Notes: generated from the sequence alone by a model not told the origin. Positions 41,936 to 50,919 are shown, numbered from the stretch's first letter. The stretch is 64,000 nucleotides of DNA from Streptomyces endocoffeicus (GCF_016741935.1 NZ_JAERRG010000013.1:62001-126000); one strand, 5' to 3'. Program-made: numbers and translations.

Positions 41936-42625
41936 CTACGGGCCGGAGCCGCTCGTTTGACAGACCCGGCTGGTAAGGGGCAGTTCGCGCATGTTCGATC
42001 GCAGAGCTGTGGAGTACGGACCGACGCCCAAGCTCAGCGCCGCACCCAGGTCCATCGGTGTGTCAACGTCCAGTCGGGCGCCGGGAACGTTGGCGATGAT
42101 GAGTTCGTGGGCCCCCGTGACAGCGTGCTGGGTGCGGGAGGCACCCTCGAAGCGAGGCAGGAGCATGCGCGGTGTGCTCGCTGTCAAGATCGTGGTGCCA
42201 GAGCCTGTGTGGTCGGTGAGGAAGGCTCGGGGGTGATGCCGCGCGTCAGTCAAGACCCGCATGAGTTCCTCAGACCGCAGGGCCGGTAGGTCCGCGGTCA
42301 AGACCGCCACGGGGCCCGCTGTGGCGCTGATCGCAGCGTGGGCGGCGCCACGGTGGACAGCGGCGTTGAGGCCACGGACAGGGGTGTCGTCGGCGACCTT
42401 CGCTCCGGCCCGGGCAGCCAGAACGTGTGCCTCGCTGTCGGCCGTCACGACGATGACCTGTCGCACCAGCGGGGTATGCGAGATCGCGTCCAGGGTGTCC
42501 AAGTAAAAGGCCCGCGCCCATTCCGCCCGGCTCGCACCAGCCCAGATCGCCAGGCGGCTCTTGCCCAGGGCGAACGGTTTGACCGGTAGCAGCACGGTCC
42601 AGCGGGTGCTGTCAGTGTGGGGCAC
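41936..42625 (-). CDS. cofC: 2-phospho-L-lactate guanylyltransferase (F420 biosynthesis)
   Basis: 229 residues. It opens W-T-V-L-L-P-V-K-P-F-A-L-G-K-S-R-L, the nucleotide-site signature of CofC/FbiD, and contains V-V-T-A-D and V-A-V-L-T-A-D-L-P-A-L, then L-D-V-D-T-P-M-D-L near the end. It activates 2-phospholactate or phosphoenolpyruvate with GTP for F420 assembly. GTG 42625 is chosen because GGAAGG lies 6 bp upstream; GTG 42631 would overlap the fbiC stop by four bases but abuts that site. Either way it is coupled to fbiC. Confidence 0.9.
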   Translation of the reverse strand: MPHTDSTRWTVLLPVKPFALGKSRLAIWAGASRAEWARAFYLDTLDAISHTPLVRQVIVVTADSEAHVLAARAGAKVADDTPVRGLNAAVHRGAAHAAISATAGPVAVLTADLPALRSEELMRVLTDARHHPRAFLTDHTGSGTTILTASTPRMLLPRFEGASRTQHAVTGAHELIIANVPGARLDVDTPMDLGAALSLGVGPYSTALRSNMRELPLTSRVCQTSGSGP

Positions 42626-42627
42626 GA

Positions 42628-45192
42628 TCACCCTTCCAGGACGGGCAGCAGCTCGGGCAGGTGCCCGTCGGACGCCGCCGCGGCCCGCTGCCGTTCCTCC
42701 GGCACCTCGCCGTACAGCGTCGTACGCGGCCTCGCGGGCCGGCCGGCCGCCCCCGCCACCGCGATCAGGTCCCGCACCGACTTGTAGGAGCCGTAGGAGG
42801 AGCCCGCCATCCGGGAGATGGTCTCCTCCATGAGGGTGCCGCCCAGGTCGTTGGCGCCGGAGCGGAGCATCTCCGCCGCGCCCTGGGTGCCCAGCTTCAC
42901 CCAGCTCGTCTGGATGTTGGGGATGTGCGGGTGCAACAGCAGCCGCGCCATCGCCGTAACCGCCCGGTTGTCCCGCATCGTCGGGCCCGGGCGGGCGATG
43001 CCCGCCAGGTAGACCGGCGCGTTGGTGTGGATGAAGGGCAGGGTCACGAACTCCGTGAAACCGCCGGTGCGTCGCTGGACACCGGCCAGCGTGCGCAGGT
43101 GGCCGAGCCAGTGGCGGGGCTGGTCGACATGGCCGTACATCATCGTCGACGACGAGCGGATGCCCAGCTCGTGCGCCGTCGTGACCACCTCGATCCAGGT
43201 GGCCGTGGGCAGTTTCCCCTTGGTCAGGACCCAGCGGACCTCGTCGTCGAGGATCTCCGCCGCCGTGCCGGGGATGGAGTCCAGGCCCGCCTCCTTGGCG
43301 GCGCTCAGCCACTCGCGGACGGACATCCCGGTGCGGGTCGCGCCGTTGATGACCTCCATCGGGGAGAAGGCGTGCACATGCATCCCCGGCACGCGCTCCT
43401 TGACCGCCCTGGCGATGTCGAAGTACGCCGTGCCCGGCAGGTCCGGGTGGATGCCGCCCTGCATGCACACCTCCACCGCGCCCACGTCCCAGGCCTGCTG
43501 GGCGCGGTCGGCGACCTGGTCCAGGGAGAGGGTGTAGGCGTCGGCGTCGGTGCGGCGCTGGGCGAAGGCGCAGAAGCGGCAGCCGGTGTAGCAGACATTG
43601 GTGAAGTTGATGTTGCGCGTGACGATATACGTGACGTCGTCGCCGGCCACCGACTTGCGCACTTCGTCCGCCACCTGGCACAGCGCGTCCAGCGCCGGGC
43701 CGTCCGCGTGCAGCAGGGCCAGGGCCTCGGCGTCGGTGAGCCGGGTGGGGTCGTCGGCCGCCGTCGCCAGGGCCTGGCGGACGTCGGTGTCGATGCGCTC
43801 GGGGACCATGCCGGGGGCGGCCGCGGCGCGCAGTTCGGCCCAGTCGCCGTAGACCTCGTCGAAGTCGTCGCGGCGGTCGGAGGTGCGGCCCTCGGTGTCG
43901 ATCGCGGTGTGCAGATCCGTACGGCCGGAGGGCACGAACACCTCCTCCGGCTCCTGCCAGGGGTGGCCCTCGACCACCGCGTCCGGGCGGGCGAGGCCGG
44001 TCTGCGCGTCGGCCAGGGCACTCACGTGCGGGCGCAGCCGCGGGTCCAGCCAGGGCTCGCCGCGCCGCACGAACTCCGGGTAGACGCACAGGCGTTCACG
44101 CAGCTCGAAGCCGGCCGCCGCGGACCTCGCCGCCAGCTCCTCGATCTGCGGCCAGGGCCGCTCGGGGTTGACGTGGTCGATGGTCAGCGGGGAGACCCCG
44201 CCCCAGTCGTCGATGCCGGCGCCGATCAGCCGCTCGTACTCGGCGTCGACGAGGTTGGGCGGGGCCTGTAGGCATGCGCTCGGGCCCATGATGTGCCGGG
44301 CGACGGCCACCGTGGCCACCAGCTCGTCCAGTTCGGCGTCCGGCATGCCGCGCATCGCGGTGCCGGGCTTGGCGCGGAAGTTCTGGATGATCAGTTCCTG
44401 CACGCCGTGGTACGCCCGCGCCACCTTGCGCAGCGCGAACAGCGACTCCGCCCGCTCCTCGCAGGTCTCCCCGATGCCGATGAGGATGCCGGTGGTGAAG
44501 GGGACGGAGGAGCGGCCCGCGTCCTCCAGCACCCGCAGCCGGACGGCCGGTTCCTTGTCCGGGGAGCCGTGGTGCGGGCCGCCGGGCTCGGACCACAGCC
44601 GGGTCGCGGTCGTCTCCAGCATCATGCCCATCGAGGGCGCGACCGGCTTCAGGCGCTGGAAGTCCGTCCACGACATGACGCCCGGGTTGAGGTGGGGGAG
44701 CAGGCCCGTCTCCTCCAGGATGCGGACGGAGATGGCGCGGACGTAGGCGATGGTGTCGTCGTAGCCGTGCGCGTCGAGCCACTCGCGCGCCTCCGGCCAG
44801 CGCTCCTCGGGCTTGTCGCCGAGGGTGATCAGGGCTTCCTTGCAACCGAGGGCGGCGCCCTCGCGGGCGGTGTCGAGGACCTCGTCCGGCGACATGAACA
44901 TCCCGTGCCCAGCGCGGCGCAGCTTGCCGGGCACGGTGACGAAGGTGCAGTAATGGCACTTGTCCCGGCACAGCCGGGTCAGCGGGATGAAGACGCTCTT
45001 CGAGTACGTGATCACGCCGGGGCGGCCCGCCGCGTCGAGGCCCGCGTCGCGGACCCGGGCGGCGGACTCCGCGAGGCCGGTGAGGGCCTCGCCGCGCGCC
45101 TGGAGCAGGACGGCGGCCTCGGTGACGTCCAGGGCGACGCCGTCCCGGGCGCGTTTGAGAGCGCGACGCATGGAGTTCTCGGTGAGGACCAC
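42628..45192 (-). CDS. fbiC: FO synthase, fused CofG/CofH radical SAM enzyme
   Basis: 854 residues, the normal length of actinobacterial FbiC. The CofG half has radical SAM cysteines in C-R-D-K-C-H-Y-C (Cys75, 79, 82). The CofH half has C-Y-T-G-C-R-F-C near residue 545. It joins tyrosine and a flavin precursor to make FO, the chromophore of F420. GTG 45192 has GGAG 8 bp upstream. Streptomycetes have a core fbiC elsewhere, so this copy, followed directly by cofC and set among catabolic genes, is likely an accessory supply of F420. Codon bias is stronger than in its neighbours, suggesting a separate origin. Confidence 0.95.
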   Translation of the reverse strand: MVLTENSMRRALKRARDGVALDVTEAAVLLQARGEALTGLAESAARVRDAGLDAAGRPGVITYSKSVFIPLTRLCRDKCHYCTFVTVPGKLRRAGHGMFMSPDEVLDTAREGAALGCKEALITLGDKPEERWPEAREWLDAHGYDDTIAYVRAISVRILEETGLLPHLNPGVMSWTDFQRLKPVAPSMGMMLETTATRLWSEPGGPHHGSPDKEPAVRLRVLEDAGRSSVPFTTGILIGIGETCEERAESLFALRKVARAYHGVQELIIQNFRAKPGTAMRGMPDAELDELVATVAVARHIMGPSACLQAPPNLVDAEYERLIGAGIDDWGGVSPLTIDHVNPERPWPQIEELAARSAAAGFELRERLCVYPEFVRRGEPWLDPRLRPHVSALADAQTGLARPDAVVEGHPWQEPEEVFVPSGRTDLHTAIDTEGRTSDRRDDFDEVYGDWAELRAAAAPGMVPERIDTDVRQALATAADDPTRLTDAEALALLHADGPALDALCQVADEVRKSVAGDDVTYIVTRNINFTNVCYTGCRFCAFAQRRTDADAYTLSLDQVADRAQQAWDVGAVEVCMQGGIHPDLPGTAYFDIARAVKERVPGMHVHAFSPMEVINGATRTGMSVREWLSAAKEAGLDSIPGTAAEILDDEVRWVLTKGKLPTATWIEVVTTAHELGIRSSSTMMYGHVDQPRHWLGHLRTLAGVQRRTGGFTEFVTLPFIHTNAPVYLAGIARPGPTMRDNRAVTAMARLLLHPHIPNIQTSWVKLGTQGAAEMLRSGANDLGGTLMEETISRMAGSSYGSYKSVRDLIAVAGAAGRPARPRTTLYGEVPEERQRAAAASDGHLPELLPVLEG

Positions 45193-45458
45193 TGGTATTT
45201 CTCCAGATTGCGATCATGTCTGCTGTGAAGGGCCCTGGCCGCGGGCGGGCTGTCCAGCTGTGCCGCGGACGACCTGGATGTCCAGCTCGACGCGGATGGT
45301 GGTGCCGATGGCCGCGACGCGGTGGGCGAGCGTCTTCTGCCAGGTGAGAGCACATACGGGTGGGCGTCCACGTCGAGGAGGTCCCGGCAGAGCAGATTGA
45401 CCGGCGTGGTTTCAGGCGTTTAGGGGGCCCGGTCGTGCTGAGGTATTTCCCCGTGGCG

Positions 45459-47003
45459 TCACCGAATGATCTGGCGGTCTGCCAGGTGCGTCTCCTGACG
45501 GAGTTGCCTTTTGACAATCTTTCCGGTGGCGTTCTTTGGCAGATCGTCGACGAAGACAACCGACCTCGGCTTCTTGAACGAAGCGAGGTGCGCTTTGCAG
45601 AGCTCGACGAGCTCAGCTGCGCCCAGTGTTTGGTCCGCTACGACGAAAGCGACGACGGACTCTCCCCACTCGCTGTCCGGAACTCCGACAACCGCGACTT
45701 CACGCACTGCCGGATGGGTGAGCAGGACCTCTTCGACCTCGCGCGGATAGACATTGGATCCGCCCGTGATGATGACGTCCTTCGCACGGTCGGTCAGGTA
45801 GAGGTACCCGTCATCCGGGTCGAGATGACCGATGTCACCGGTGTGCAGCCAACCGTCCACGAGAGTCTCCGCGGTGGCTTTCGGGTTCTTCCAGTAGCCG
45901 TTCATGACCACGGCGCCCCGGACGATGACCTCACCGTCACTTCCATCGGGGACGGGAGAACCGTTCTGCGCGACGATGCGGAGGTCTATTCCGCCGAAGG
46001 GGCGGCCACAGGAGCCGGGGTGAGCGAGGGCGTCCCCAGGGGGCATCACCGTGATGGTCATGGGAGCCTCTCCCTGACCGTACATCTGGGTGATGATGGG
46101 TCCGAAAGCGTTCACCGCGGCGCGCAAGTCCTCCTGGTAGAGGGGGGCGCCGCCGACGACGATGCTCCGCAGGCCCGACAAGTCGTACGTTGCGAACTGA
46201 GGGTCGCGCACGATCCTGTTCAACATGGTCGGCGCGAGGAACGCCGCGTGTGTGATCTTGTGCCTCTCGATCTGCCCGAGATAGTCGCCCGGCGAGAAGC
46301 TGCCGGAAGGCGAGATCACGTTCGTCGCCCCGCGGCCGATCGCGGGGAGGAGGTAGAGGCCGCTGCCGTGGGTGAGCGGGGCAGCGTGCAGGAAGGAACT
46401 GCCGGGAGCAACCGGATCTATATCGGCGTGGTAGGTGGCGGTCATCGCAGCCAGGTTGCGGTGACTCAACGTGGCACCCTTGGGCCTGCCGGTGGTGCCG
46501 GAGGTGTAGAACAGCCATGCTGAGTCCGCGTCGTCGACGGCCGCCATGTCGAGCGGCCGAGCGGCGGGTACGGCTGAATACGCGGTGCCCGCGTTCGTCC
46601 CCTCGGCGGCCTCGGCGGCCGTGGCGGCCGGGGCGCGAATGATCCGGACCTGCGGCGGAAGCGTGTCCGCCGCGGCGGAAGTCTCCGCCGAGACGAGGAT
46701 CGCCGCGGCGCCGCTTTGCTCCACCACGTAGGCGATCTCGTCGGGGTGGAGGTGCCAGTTCAGCGGGACCGCGACGAATCCGCCCCAGAAACACGCCCAG
46801 AGCATCTCGACGAGTTCGGGCCGGTTGGGCAGGAGCAGCGCGACCCGATCACCGGGTCGCAGACCGAGCCGGCGCAATCCGGCCGCCACTCTCGCTACCC
46901 GATCGACAAGTTCGGGGTAACTGGTCCTGCGGCCCCCGAAGACGAGGGCGTCGGCGCCGCCGGCGCGGCGGCTGCCGTCGACGAGCAGGTGGGCGACGTT
47001 CAA
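45459..47003 (-). CDS. Acyl-CoA ligase (AMP-forming, fatty-acid/aryl-CoA ligase type)
   Basis: 514 residues of the ANL superfamily. Key motifs are F-Y-T-S-G-T-T-G-R-P-K-G (AMP-binding P-loop), Q-M-Y-G-Q-G-E (substrate/adenine region), G-W-L-H-T-G-D-I-G and the catalytic-Lys end P-K-N-A-T-G-K-I-V-K. It converts a carboxylic acid to its CoA thioester through an adenylate. It is the last gene of the run starting at 49724. The 266 bp between it and fbiC contains no clear gene, only a degenerate minus-strand frame. Confidence 0.92.
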   Translation of the reverse strand: MNVAHLLVDGSRRAGGADALVFGGRRTSYPELVDRVARVAAGLRRLGLRPGDRVALLLPNRPELVEMLWACFWGGFVAVPLNWHLHPDEIAYVVEQSGAAAILVSAETSAAADTLPPQVRIIRAPAATAAEAAEGTNAGTAYSAVPAARPLDMAAVDDADSAWLFYTSGTTGRPKGATLSHRNLAAMTATYHADIDPVAPGSSFLHAAPLTHGSGLYLLPAIGRGATNVISPSGSFSPGDYLGQIERHKITHAAFLAPTMLNRIVRDPQFATYDLSGLRSIVVGGAPLYQEDLRAAVNAFGPIITQMYGQGEAPMTITVMPPGDALAHPGSCGRPFGGIDLRIVAQNGSPVPDGSDGEVIVRGAVVMNGYWKNPKATAETLVDGWLHTGDIGHLDPDDGYLYLTDRAKDVIITGGSNVYPREVEEVLLTHPAVREVAVVGVPDSEWGESVVAFVVADQTLGAAELVELCKAHLASFKKPRSVVFVDDLPKNATGKIVKRQLRQETHLADRQIIR

Positions 47004-47047
47004 GGCGTTCTCCGTGGTTTCCCTGTGTGATAGCTGAATGGATCGCC

Positions 47048-47095
47048 GTCAGGCCGGCGAGCCGTCAGGCCGGCGAGCCCTCAGGCCGGCGAGCC
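47048..47095. repeat. Three tandem 16-bp units
   Basis: GTCAGGCCGGCGAGCC at 47048-47063 and 47064-47079, then the same with a C at the first base at 47080-47095. They lie in the spacer between the NTF2-like gene and the acyl-CoA ligase gene and run into a hairpin. Confidence 0.8.
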
Positions 47096-47113
47096 CTCAG
47101 GCTCGAGGGCTCG
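47090..47113 (-). terminator. Hairpin within the second catabolic operon
   Basis: CGAGCCCTC (47090-47098) and GAGGGCTCG (47105-47113) form a perfect 9-bp stem with a six-base loop. It may attenuate transcription into the acyl-CoA ligase gene or serve as mRNA processing site. Confidence 0.55.
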
Positions 47114-47194
47114 CCCAGAGCAGTCAGCTCGACGAGATAACTGGCAATTTCGCCCTGAAGGCGGAGAGCGGCTGAACGGGTGACGGAGCCGATC

Positions 47195-47743
47195 TCACCA
47201 CTGCCCGTGGTGCGGGCCGTCGGGGAAGTCGGTGACGACAGATCCTTCAGGAATGTCGTCGACATCGCGGGGACCGCGGAACTCCCGGGACATCTCGTAT
47301 GCGATCTCCCGCGCGATCCGGCCACCGCGCATCTCGAAGCAGTGAACGAGGCGCATGCTCACCCGGTCACCGGGCTTGAACCCGAGGTTCGGCATTCCGT
47401 CCCCGACCACGGTGAGGTCGCAGATCTGGTCGTCGAAGACGTAGTCCTCGGTGGCGAAGCGGCGAAGCGTCGTGGTCCGGTTGAAATGCACTGTCTCGAA
47501 AATCGCCAGGTAGGCTTCTTTCACGGTGGCAGCGTCTTTGTACACCTGACCACGGAACGGTGCTTCCCAAACGATGTCATCGGTGTAAAGCGCGATCGCT
47601 TTGTCGACACTTTCCGGGTTCTCGTTGTGGAAATGTGCCTCGACGACCCGGAGATTGTGCGCAATGAGCTCCTCGCGGCTCAGAGTCGATACATCGACCT
47701 TGAGAAGGTTGTCGGTGTCGGCGGTGTGTTCGCTCGTCGTCAT
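47195..47743 (-). CDS. SnoaL/NTF2-like protein
   Basis: 182 residues. It has the long first helix H-N-L-R-V-V-E-A-H-F-H-N, a Y-T-D-D-I-V-W-E-A-P strand and V-S-M-R-L-V-H-C-F-E-M-R-G-G-R-I-A-R-E-I, the conserved end of the fold. Conserved Trp, Asp and Arg residues in the pocket are compatible with small-molecule isomerisation or dehydration. AAGGAGGAAAG stands before the ATG. It lies between the FAH-family gene (33 bp upstream) and the acyl-CoA ligase gene. Confidence 0.85.
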   Translation of the reverse strand: MTTSEHTADTDNLLKVDVSTLSREELIAHNLRVVEAHFHNENPESVDKAIALYTDDIVWEAPFRGQVYKDAATVKEAYLAIFETVHFNRTTTLRRFATEDYVFDDQICDLTVVGDGMPNLGFKPGDRVSMRLVHCFEMRGGRIAREIAYEMSREFRGPRDVDDIPEGSVVTDFPDGPHHGQW

Positions 47744-47776
47744 GGTCTTTCCTCCTTGCGATGCGGTGTGGGCAGT

Positions 47777-48631
47777 TCAGCGATCGGCGGTGAAGACCTG
47801 ACGGATCTCGCCGATGCCTTCGACCCAGCTACGGAGTTCCTCGCCGGGCTGGAGGTAACGCTGCGGTTGACGGGCGAGGCCGACTCCCGCGGGTGTGCCG
47901 GTGAAGATCAGATCGCCGGGATAGAGGGTCACGCCCTGCGACAGCGATGAGATCAGCTCCGGCACGTCGAAGATCAGGTCACTGGTGCGGCCTCGCTGGA
48001 CCACGTCGCCGTCGATCGCGCAGCCGAGCTCGAGGTCGTCCGGATCGGACAGCTCGTCCGGCGTGACCATCCACGGGCCGACCGGTGCGAAACCCGCGTA
48101 CGACTTGCCGAAGCTGAACTGCGGTGCGGGTCCCTGCAGTTGAGAGATTCGTTCCGAGATGTCCTGTCCGACGGCGAGTCCCGCAACGCTGCCCCAGGCT
48201 TCGGCCTTACCGACCCCCCTGGTCTCCCGCCCGATCACGACGACGAGTTCCACTTCCCAGTCCGTGTTCCCGCCGGCTGGAAGCGTGACGGTCGTGTCGG
48301 GTCCGGTCAGCGACGACTGGAACTTGGTGAAGACCGGGGGCAGTCGGTCCGGGAGGTCGAACCCGGACTCCGCGGCGTGGTCGCGGTAGTTCAGGCCGAT
48401 CGCGAAGATCTGCCGAGGCTCCGGGGAGGGGGCTCCCAGGCGCGACCGATGGAGTGTCAGGACGCTGTCCGTGGGGTTCACAGTGGCTGCCCAGTCGACG
48501 AACACGTCCCAGACGCCGTAGACCGAAGCGGGGTTGGACCCGAACTTGCCCTTGCTGGCCGATTCGACGTCGATGCCCGTGGTGTCGTTCAGGACGATGG
48601 TCGCTCGGCCATCGTGGTTGGCGAAACGCAT
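47777..48631 (-). CDS. Fumarylacetoacetate hydrolase (FAH) family enzyme
   Basis: 284 residues from ATG 48631 (M-R-F-A-N-H-D-G). The core motifs I-G-L-N-Y-R-D-H-A-A-E-S, W-E-V-E-L-V-V-V-I-G, G-Q-D-I-S-E-R and L-I-F-T-G-T-P-A-G-V-G are all present, with metal-binding Glu and Asp in the expected places. The family cleaves acylpyruvates or decarboxylates/hydrolyses ring-cleavage products. This supports a catabolic role of the operon on an aromatic or heterocyclic compound. It lies 10 bp after the quinone oxidoreductase gene. Confidence 0.9.
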   Translation of the reverse strand: MRFANHDGRATIVLNDTTGIDVESASKGKFGSNPASVYGVWDVFVDWAATVNPTDSVLTLHRSRLGAPSPEPRQIFAIGLNYRDHAAESGFDLPDRLPPVFTKFQSSLTGPDTTVTLPAGGNTDWEVELVVVIGRETRGVGKAEAWGSVAGLAVGQDISERISQLQGPAPQFSFGKSYAGFAPVGPWMVTPDELSDPDDLELGCAIDGDVVQRGRTSDLIFDVPELISSLSQGVTLYPGDLIFTGTPAGVGLARQPQRYLQPGEELRSWVEGIGEIRQVFTADR

Positions 48632-48641
48632 GGATCTCCGA

Positions 48642-49724
48642 TCATTTGGTGCCGGTGCCGACGGTGTCGGCCCCGGTTGGACCGTGGGGAAGCAGAACCG
48701 GCCGTCCGCGTACGCCACGCTCGGCCGCGGCGAACGCCTGTGCTACCTCTCCCAGGGAGTAGGTGGCGTGGACAGGCGTTGGCCGAAGGCTGCCGTCCCC
48801 GAAACCGGGGGCGAGTTCGCGCAGCCGGGCGGTTGCCGACGCCGGAGTCAGTCGGCCGGTGTTCAGGCCGAGCAGGTGCAGTTCCTTGCGGTAGAAATCC
48901 AGCAGATCGATGGCGGCGACTGAGTCCTGCGGCGGGCTGCTGAGCAGGCAGATCTTGCCGCGCGCACCCATGGCGCGGGTGATGTCCGCCGTCAGGGGGC
49001 CACCCACGACGTCGACGGCGGATGTGGCGCCTGTCGGTCCTGCGGCGTCCACAAGACGATCTCCCAGCGACAGATCAGCGTCGATCACCCTGTCGATTCC
49101 GGCGGCAACTGCCAGGCTGAGTTCGTCGGCCCCTTTGACGACGCCGATCACGCGTCGTGCGCCGAGCCAGCGGGCCATATCAGCGGCGGCCGCTCCGACT
49201 CCTCCCACGGCACCGGTCACGATCACCGTCGACTCGCGTCCGACCGGACCAGCCAGCCGTAGCGCGGCAGCGGCAGTGAGGTAGGACAGCGCGGAGGCCG
49301 CGGCCTCGGCGAATGACAGCCCTGCCGGCATCGGGGTCACCGCTGTTCTCGACGTCGCGAGGTACTGGGCGTAGGCGCCGTCGCAGGACAGGCCGATCTC
49401 GCCACCCGCTCCCCAGACGGAACGGCCCCGGAGCTCGCGCGTGCCCGCGACGACAACGCCGGCGAAGGCTCGCCCGAGAACGCGGGGGAACGGCCCCGGC
49501 AGGATTCCGCGGCAGGCGAGTGCGTCGCTTCGATTCACCGCGGCGGCACGAACTTCGATCAGTACTTGGTCCGGACCGTCGATGCTCGGTACCGGGATGT
49601 CCTCGACCTGGAGCAACGCCGGCTCCATCGAGGAAACCGCTCTGACTCCGAGCATCACACCGGCGCGCGTCCCGGCCGAGGGAGCCTGGTCCGCACCGGA
49701 AGCACGGGCGGCCTGCCGTCTCAT
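48642..49724 (-). CDS. Quinone oxidoreductase-like MDR dehydrogenase
   Basis: 360 residues from ATG 49724; a second possible start is ATG 49655, but it has no ribosome site. The GroES-like domain has V-N-R-S-D-A-L-A-C-R-G and the cofactor site is V-T-G-A-V-G-G-V-G-A-A-A-A-D. Structural-zinc cysteines are absent, so it belongs to the zinc-free NAD(P)H:quinone reductase branch. It is the first gene of the second catabolic operon, 75 bp from the shared promoter motif. Confidence 0.85.
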   Translation of the reverse strand: MRRQAARASGADQAPSAGTRAGVMLGVRAVSSMEPALLQVEDIPVPSIDGPDQVLIEVRAAAVNRSDALACRGILPGPFPRVLGRAFAGVVVAGTRELRGRSVWGAGGEIGLSCDGAYAQYLATSRTAVTPMPAGLSFAEAAASALSYLTAAAALRLAGPVGRESTVIVTGAVGGVGAAAADMARWLGARRVIGVVKGADELSLAVAAGIDRVIDADLSLGDRLVDAAGPTGATSAVDVVGGPLTADITRAMGARGKICLLSSPPQDSVAAIDLLDFYRKELHLLGLNTGRLTPASATARLRELAPGFGDGSLRPTPVHATYSLGEVAQAFAAAERGVRGRPVLLPHGPTGADTVGTGTK

Positions 49725-49798
49725 CGTCAACTGCTTCTCCCGTCGTTGGGAGAGCGGCGGCTCCGCTCTACTAATATATTCATATGCTTCGCATGCAG

Positions 49799-49822
49799 GC
49801 ATGTCAATGTGATTTTCGAAAG
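49799..49822 (-). promoter_or_regulatory. Shared promoter/operator motif, copy B
   Basis: GCATGTCAATG at 49799-49809, then TGATT and TTCGAAAG to 49822. Matches copy A at 41812 in 20 of 24 positions. AT-rich CTAATATATTCATATG (49771-49786) lies between it and the gene start. Confidence 0.6.
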
Positions 49823-50220
49823 TTACGGCGGGTCTGTCACCGCTGGGTGAGCCGGGTGGCGCTCGCGGGCGACGGGCCGGCCGCCGGGCCCGGGAACTGC
49901 TCCAGCGCCGGTACGAAGTCGCCGGAGGGCAGGCCGTGCGGGTGGAGCGGCGGCGGCACCTCGCTGATCTTGGGGGACTCGCGGCACCGGGGCGGCAGGA
50001 TCGCCGGGGAGAACCGTTGACCCGCGACCTGGACGTAGGTGCCGGTTGCGCGGCCAACCACACGTGATGGCCCGCCGAGGGGTGCGCCGGGTCCTCGGCG
50101 GACAGGCGAGCCTGAGTGCGGCGACGCGGGAACGTGCTTATGTGTCCCCATTTAGTCGATATGCGCTAGGGTTTCGAAAGTTGCCGCAGCTTGCCCATAA
50201 GCCGGGTAAAATGATGGACC
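49823..50220. other. 398-bp spacer with a gene relic and regulator promoter
   Basis: The minus strand from about 50060 to 49837 reads as a coherent coding fragment (F-S-P-A-I-L-P-P-R-C-R then P-P-P-L-H-P-H-G-L-P-S-G-D) without start or partner; the family is not recognised. Near the right end, TTTCGAAAG at 50172-50180 repeats the core of motifs A and B, 41 bp before the GntR-family gene. Confidence 0.5.
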
Positions 50221-50919
50221 ATGGCGAAAGAAGGTCGATCGGCGACACGCGCGGCCGCTGTGCATCAGAGGCTGAGGGACGACATCCTAGGGGGACGGTT
50301 CCGCCCTGGTGAACGTCTGAAGTTCCAGCAGATTTGTGAGGATTACAAAACCTCCGTAGGTGCCGCGCGCGAGGCACTGACCCGACTGGCATCAGAGGGA
50401 CTCGTCCGCTCGCAGCCCAATTTTGGCTACATGGTGACACCGCTGTCCCTCGAAGATCTCGAGGATCTCACGGCCGCACGCGTGGAGCTGGAGTGCATGG
50501 CTCTGCGCATGTCGATCGAGAAGGGTGACCGGCAGTGGGAGGCCAACGCGGTCGCCGCGCATCACTTGCTTGCCCGGACCCCCTTCACCTCATCTGAACA
50601 GCCCGGCCGCCCAACGGACGAGTGGGCGCGAGTTCACACCGAGTTCCATTTCGCCCTGATCGCAGGGTGCCCGAACCGACGCATACTGCAGATGGCCCGG
50701 AGTCTTCGCGAGGAGGCGGGCCTCTATCAGCTGTGGTCGGTTTCACTCCAGCGGAAACCGGACCGCGATGGTGCGGCCGAACACCGGGCACTCCTCGAGG
50801 CGAGCGTCGACCGGGATGCCGAGCGCGCCGCACTCCTGCTCCGCGAGCACCTCCAGCACACGGCACGACTGCTGCAAGCAGACGGCCTTCATGAGCTGCA
50901 CGCCCCACCCGAGGAATGA
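50221..50919 (+). CDS. GntR-family regulator, FadR/VanR (FCD) subfamily
   Basis: 232 residues. The winged helix is L-R-D-D-I-L-G-G-R-F-R-P-G-E-R-L then V-G-A-A-R-E-A-L-T-R-L-A-S-E-G-L-V. The C-terminal all-helical FCD domain has F-H-F-A-L-I-A-G-C-P-N and a late E-H-R-A-L-L-E-A, with Asp/His residues that usually bind metal and a carboxylate effector. It diverges from the quinone-reductase operon and has the TTTCGAAAG core in its own upstream region, so it is the best candidate regulator of both catabolic operons and of itself. Confidence 0.9.
   Translation: MAKEGRSATRAAAVHQRLRDDILGGRFRPGERLKFQQICEDYKTSVGAAREALTRLASEGLVRSQPNFGYMVTPLSLEDLEDLTAARVELECMALRMSIEKGDRQWEANAVAAHHLLARTPFTSSEQPGRPTDEWARVHTEFHFALIAGCPNRRILQMARSLREEAGLYQLWSVSLQRKPDRDGAAEHRALLEASVDRDAERAALLLREHLQHTARLLQADGLHELHAPPEE

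Noticed and set aside
41936..44089. 717-codon frame joining cofC to upstream fbiC sequence
   Set aside because: Only the last 229 codons are CofC; the upstream part is an Arg/Pro/Gly-rich out-of-frame reading of fbiC. A GTG with a ribosome site marks the true start.
47048..47095. Possible CRISPR-like array
   Set aside because: Three directly abutting 16-bp units without spacers are a simple tandem repeat, not an array. No other repeat-spacer pattern and no cas genes were seen.
48140..48943. 267-codon plus-strand frame between the FAH-family and quinone-reductase genes
   Set aside because: Antisense to both genes, whose minus-strand frames carry complete motifs.
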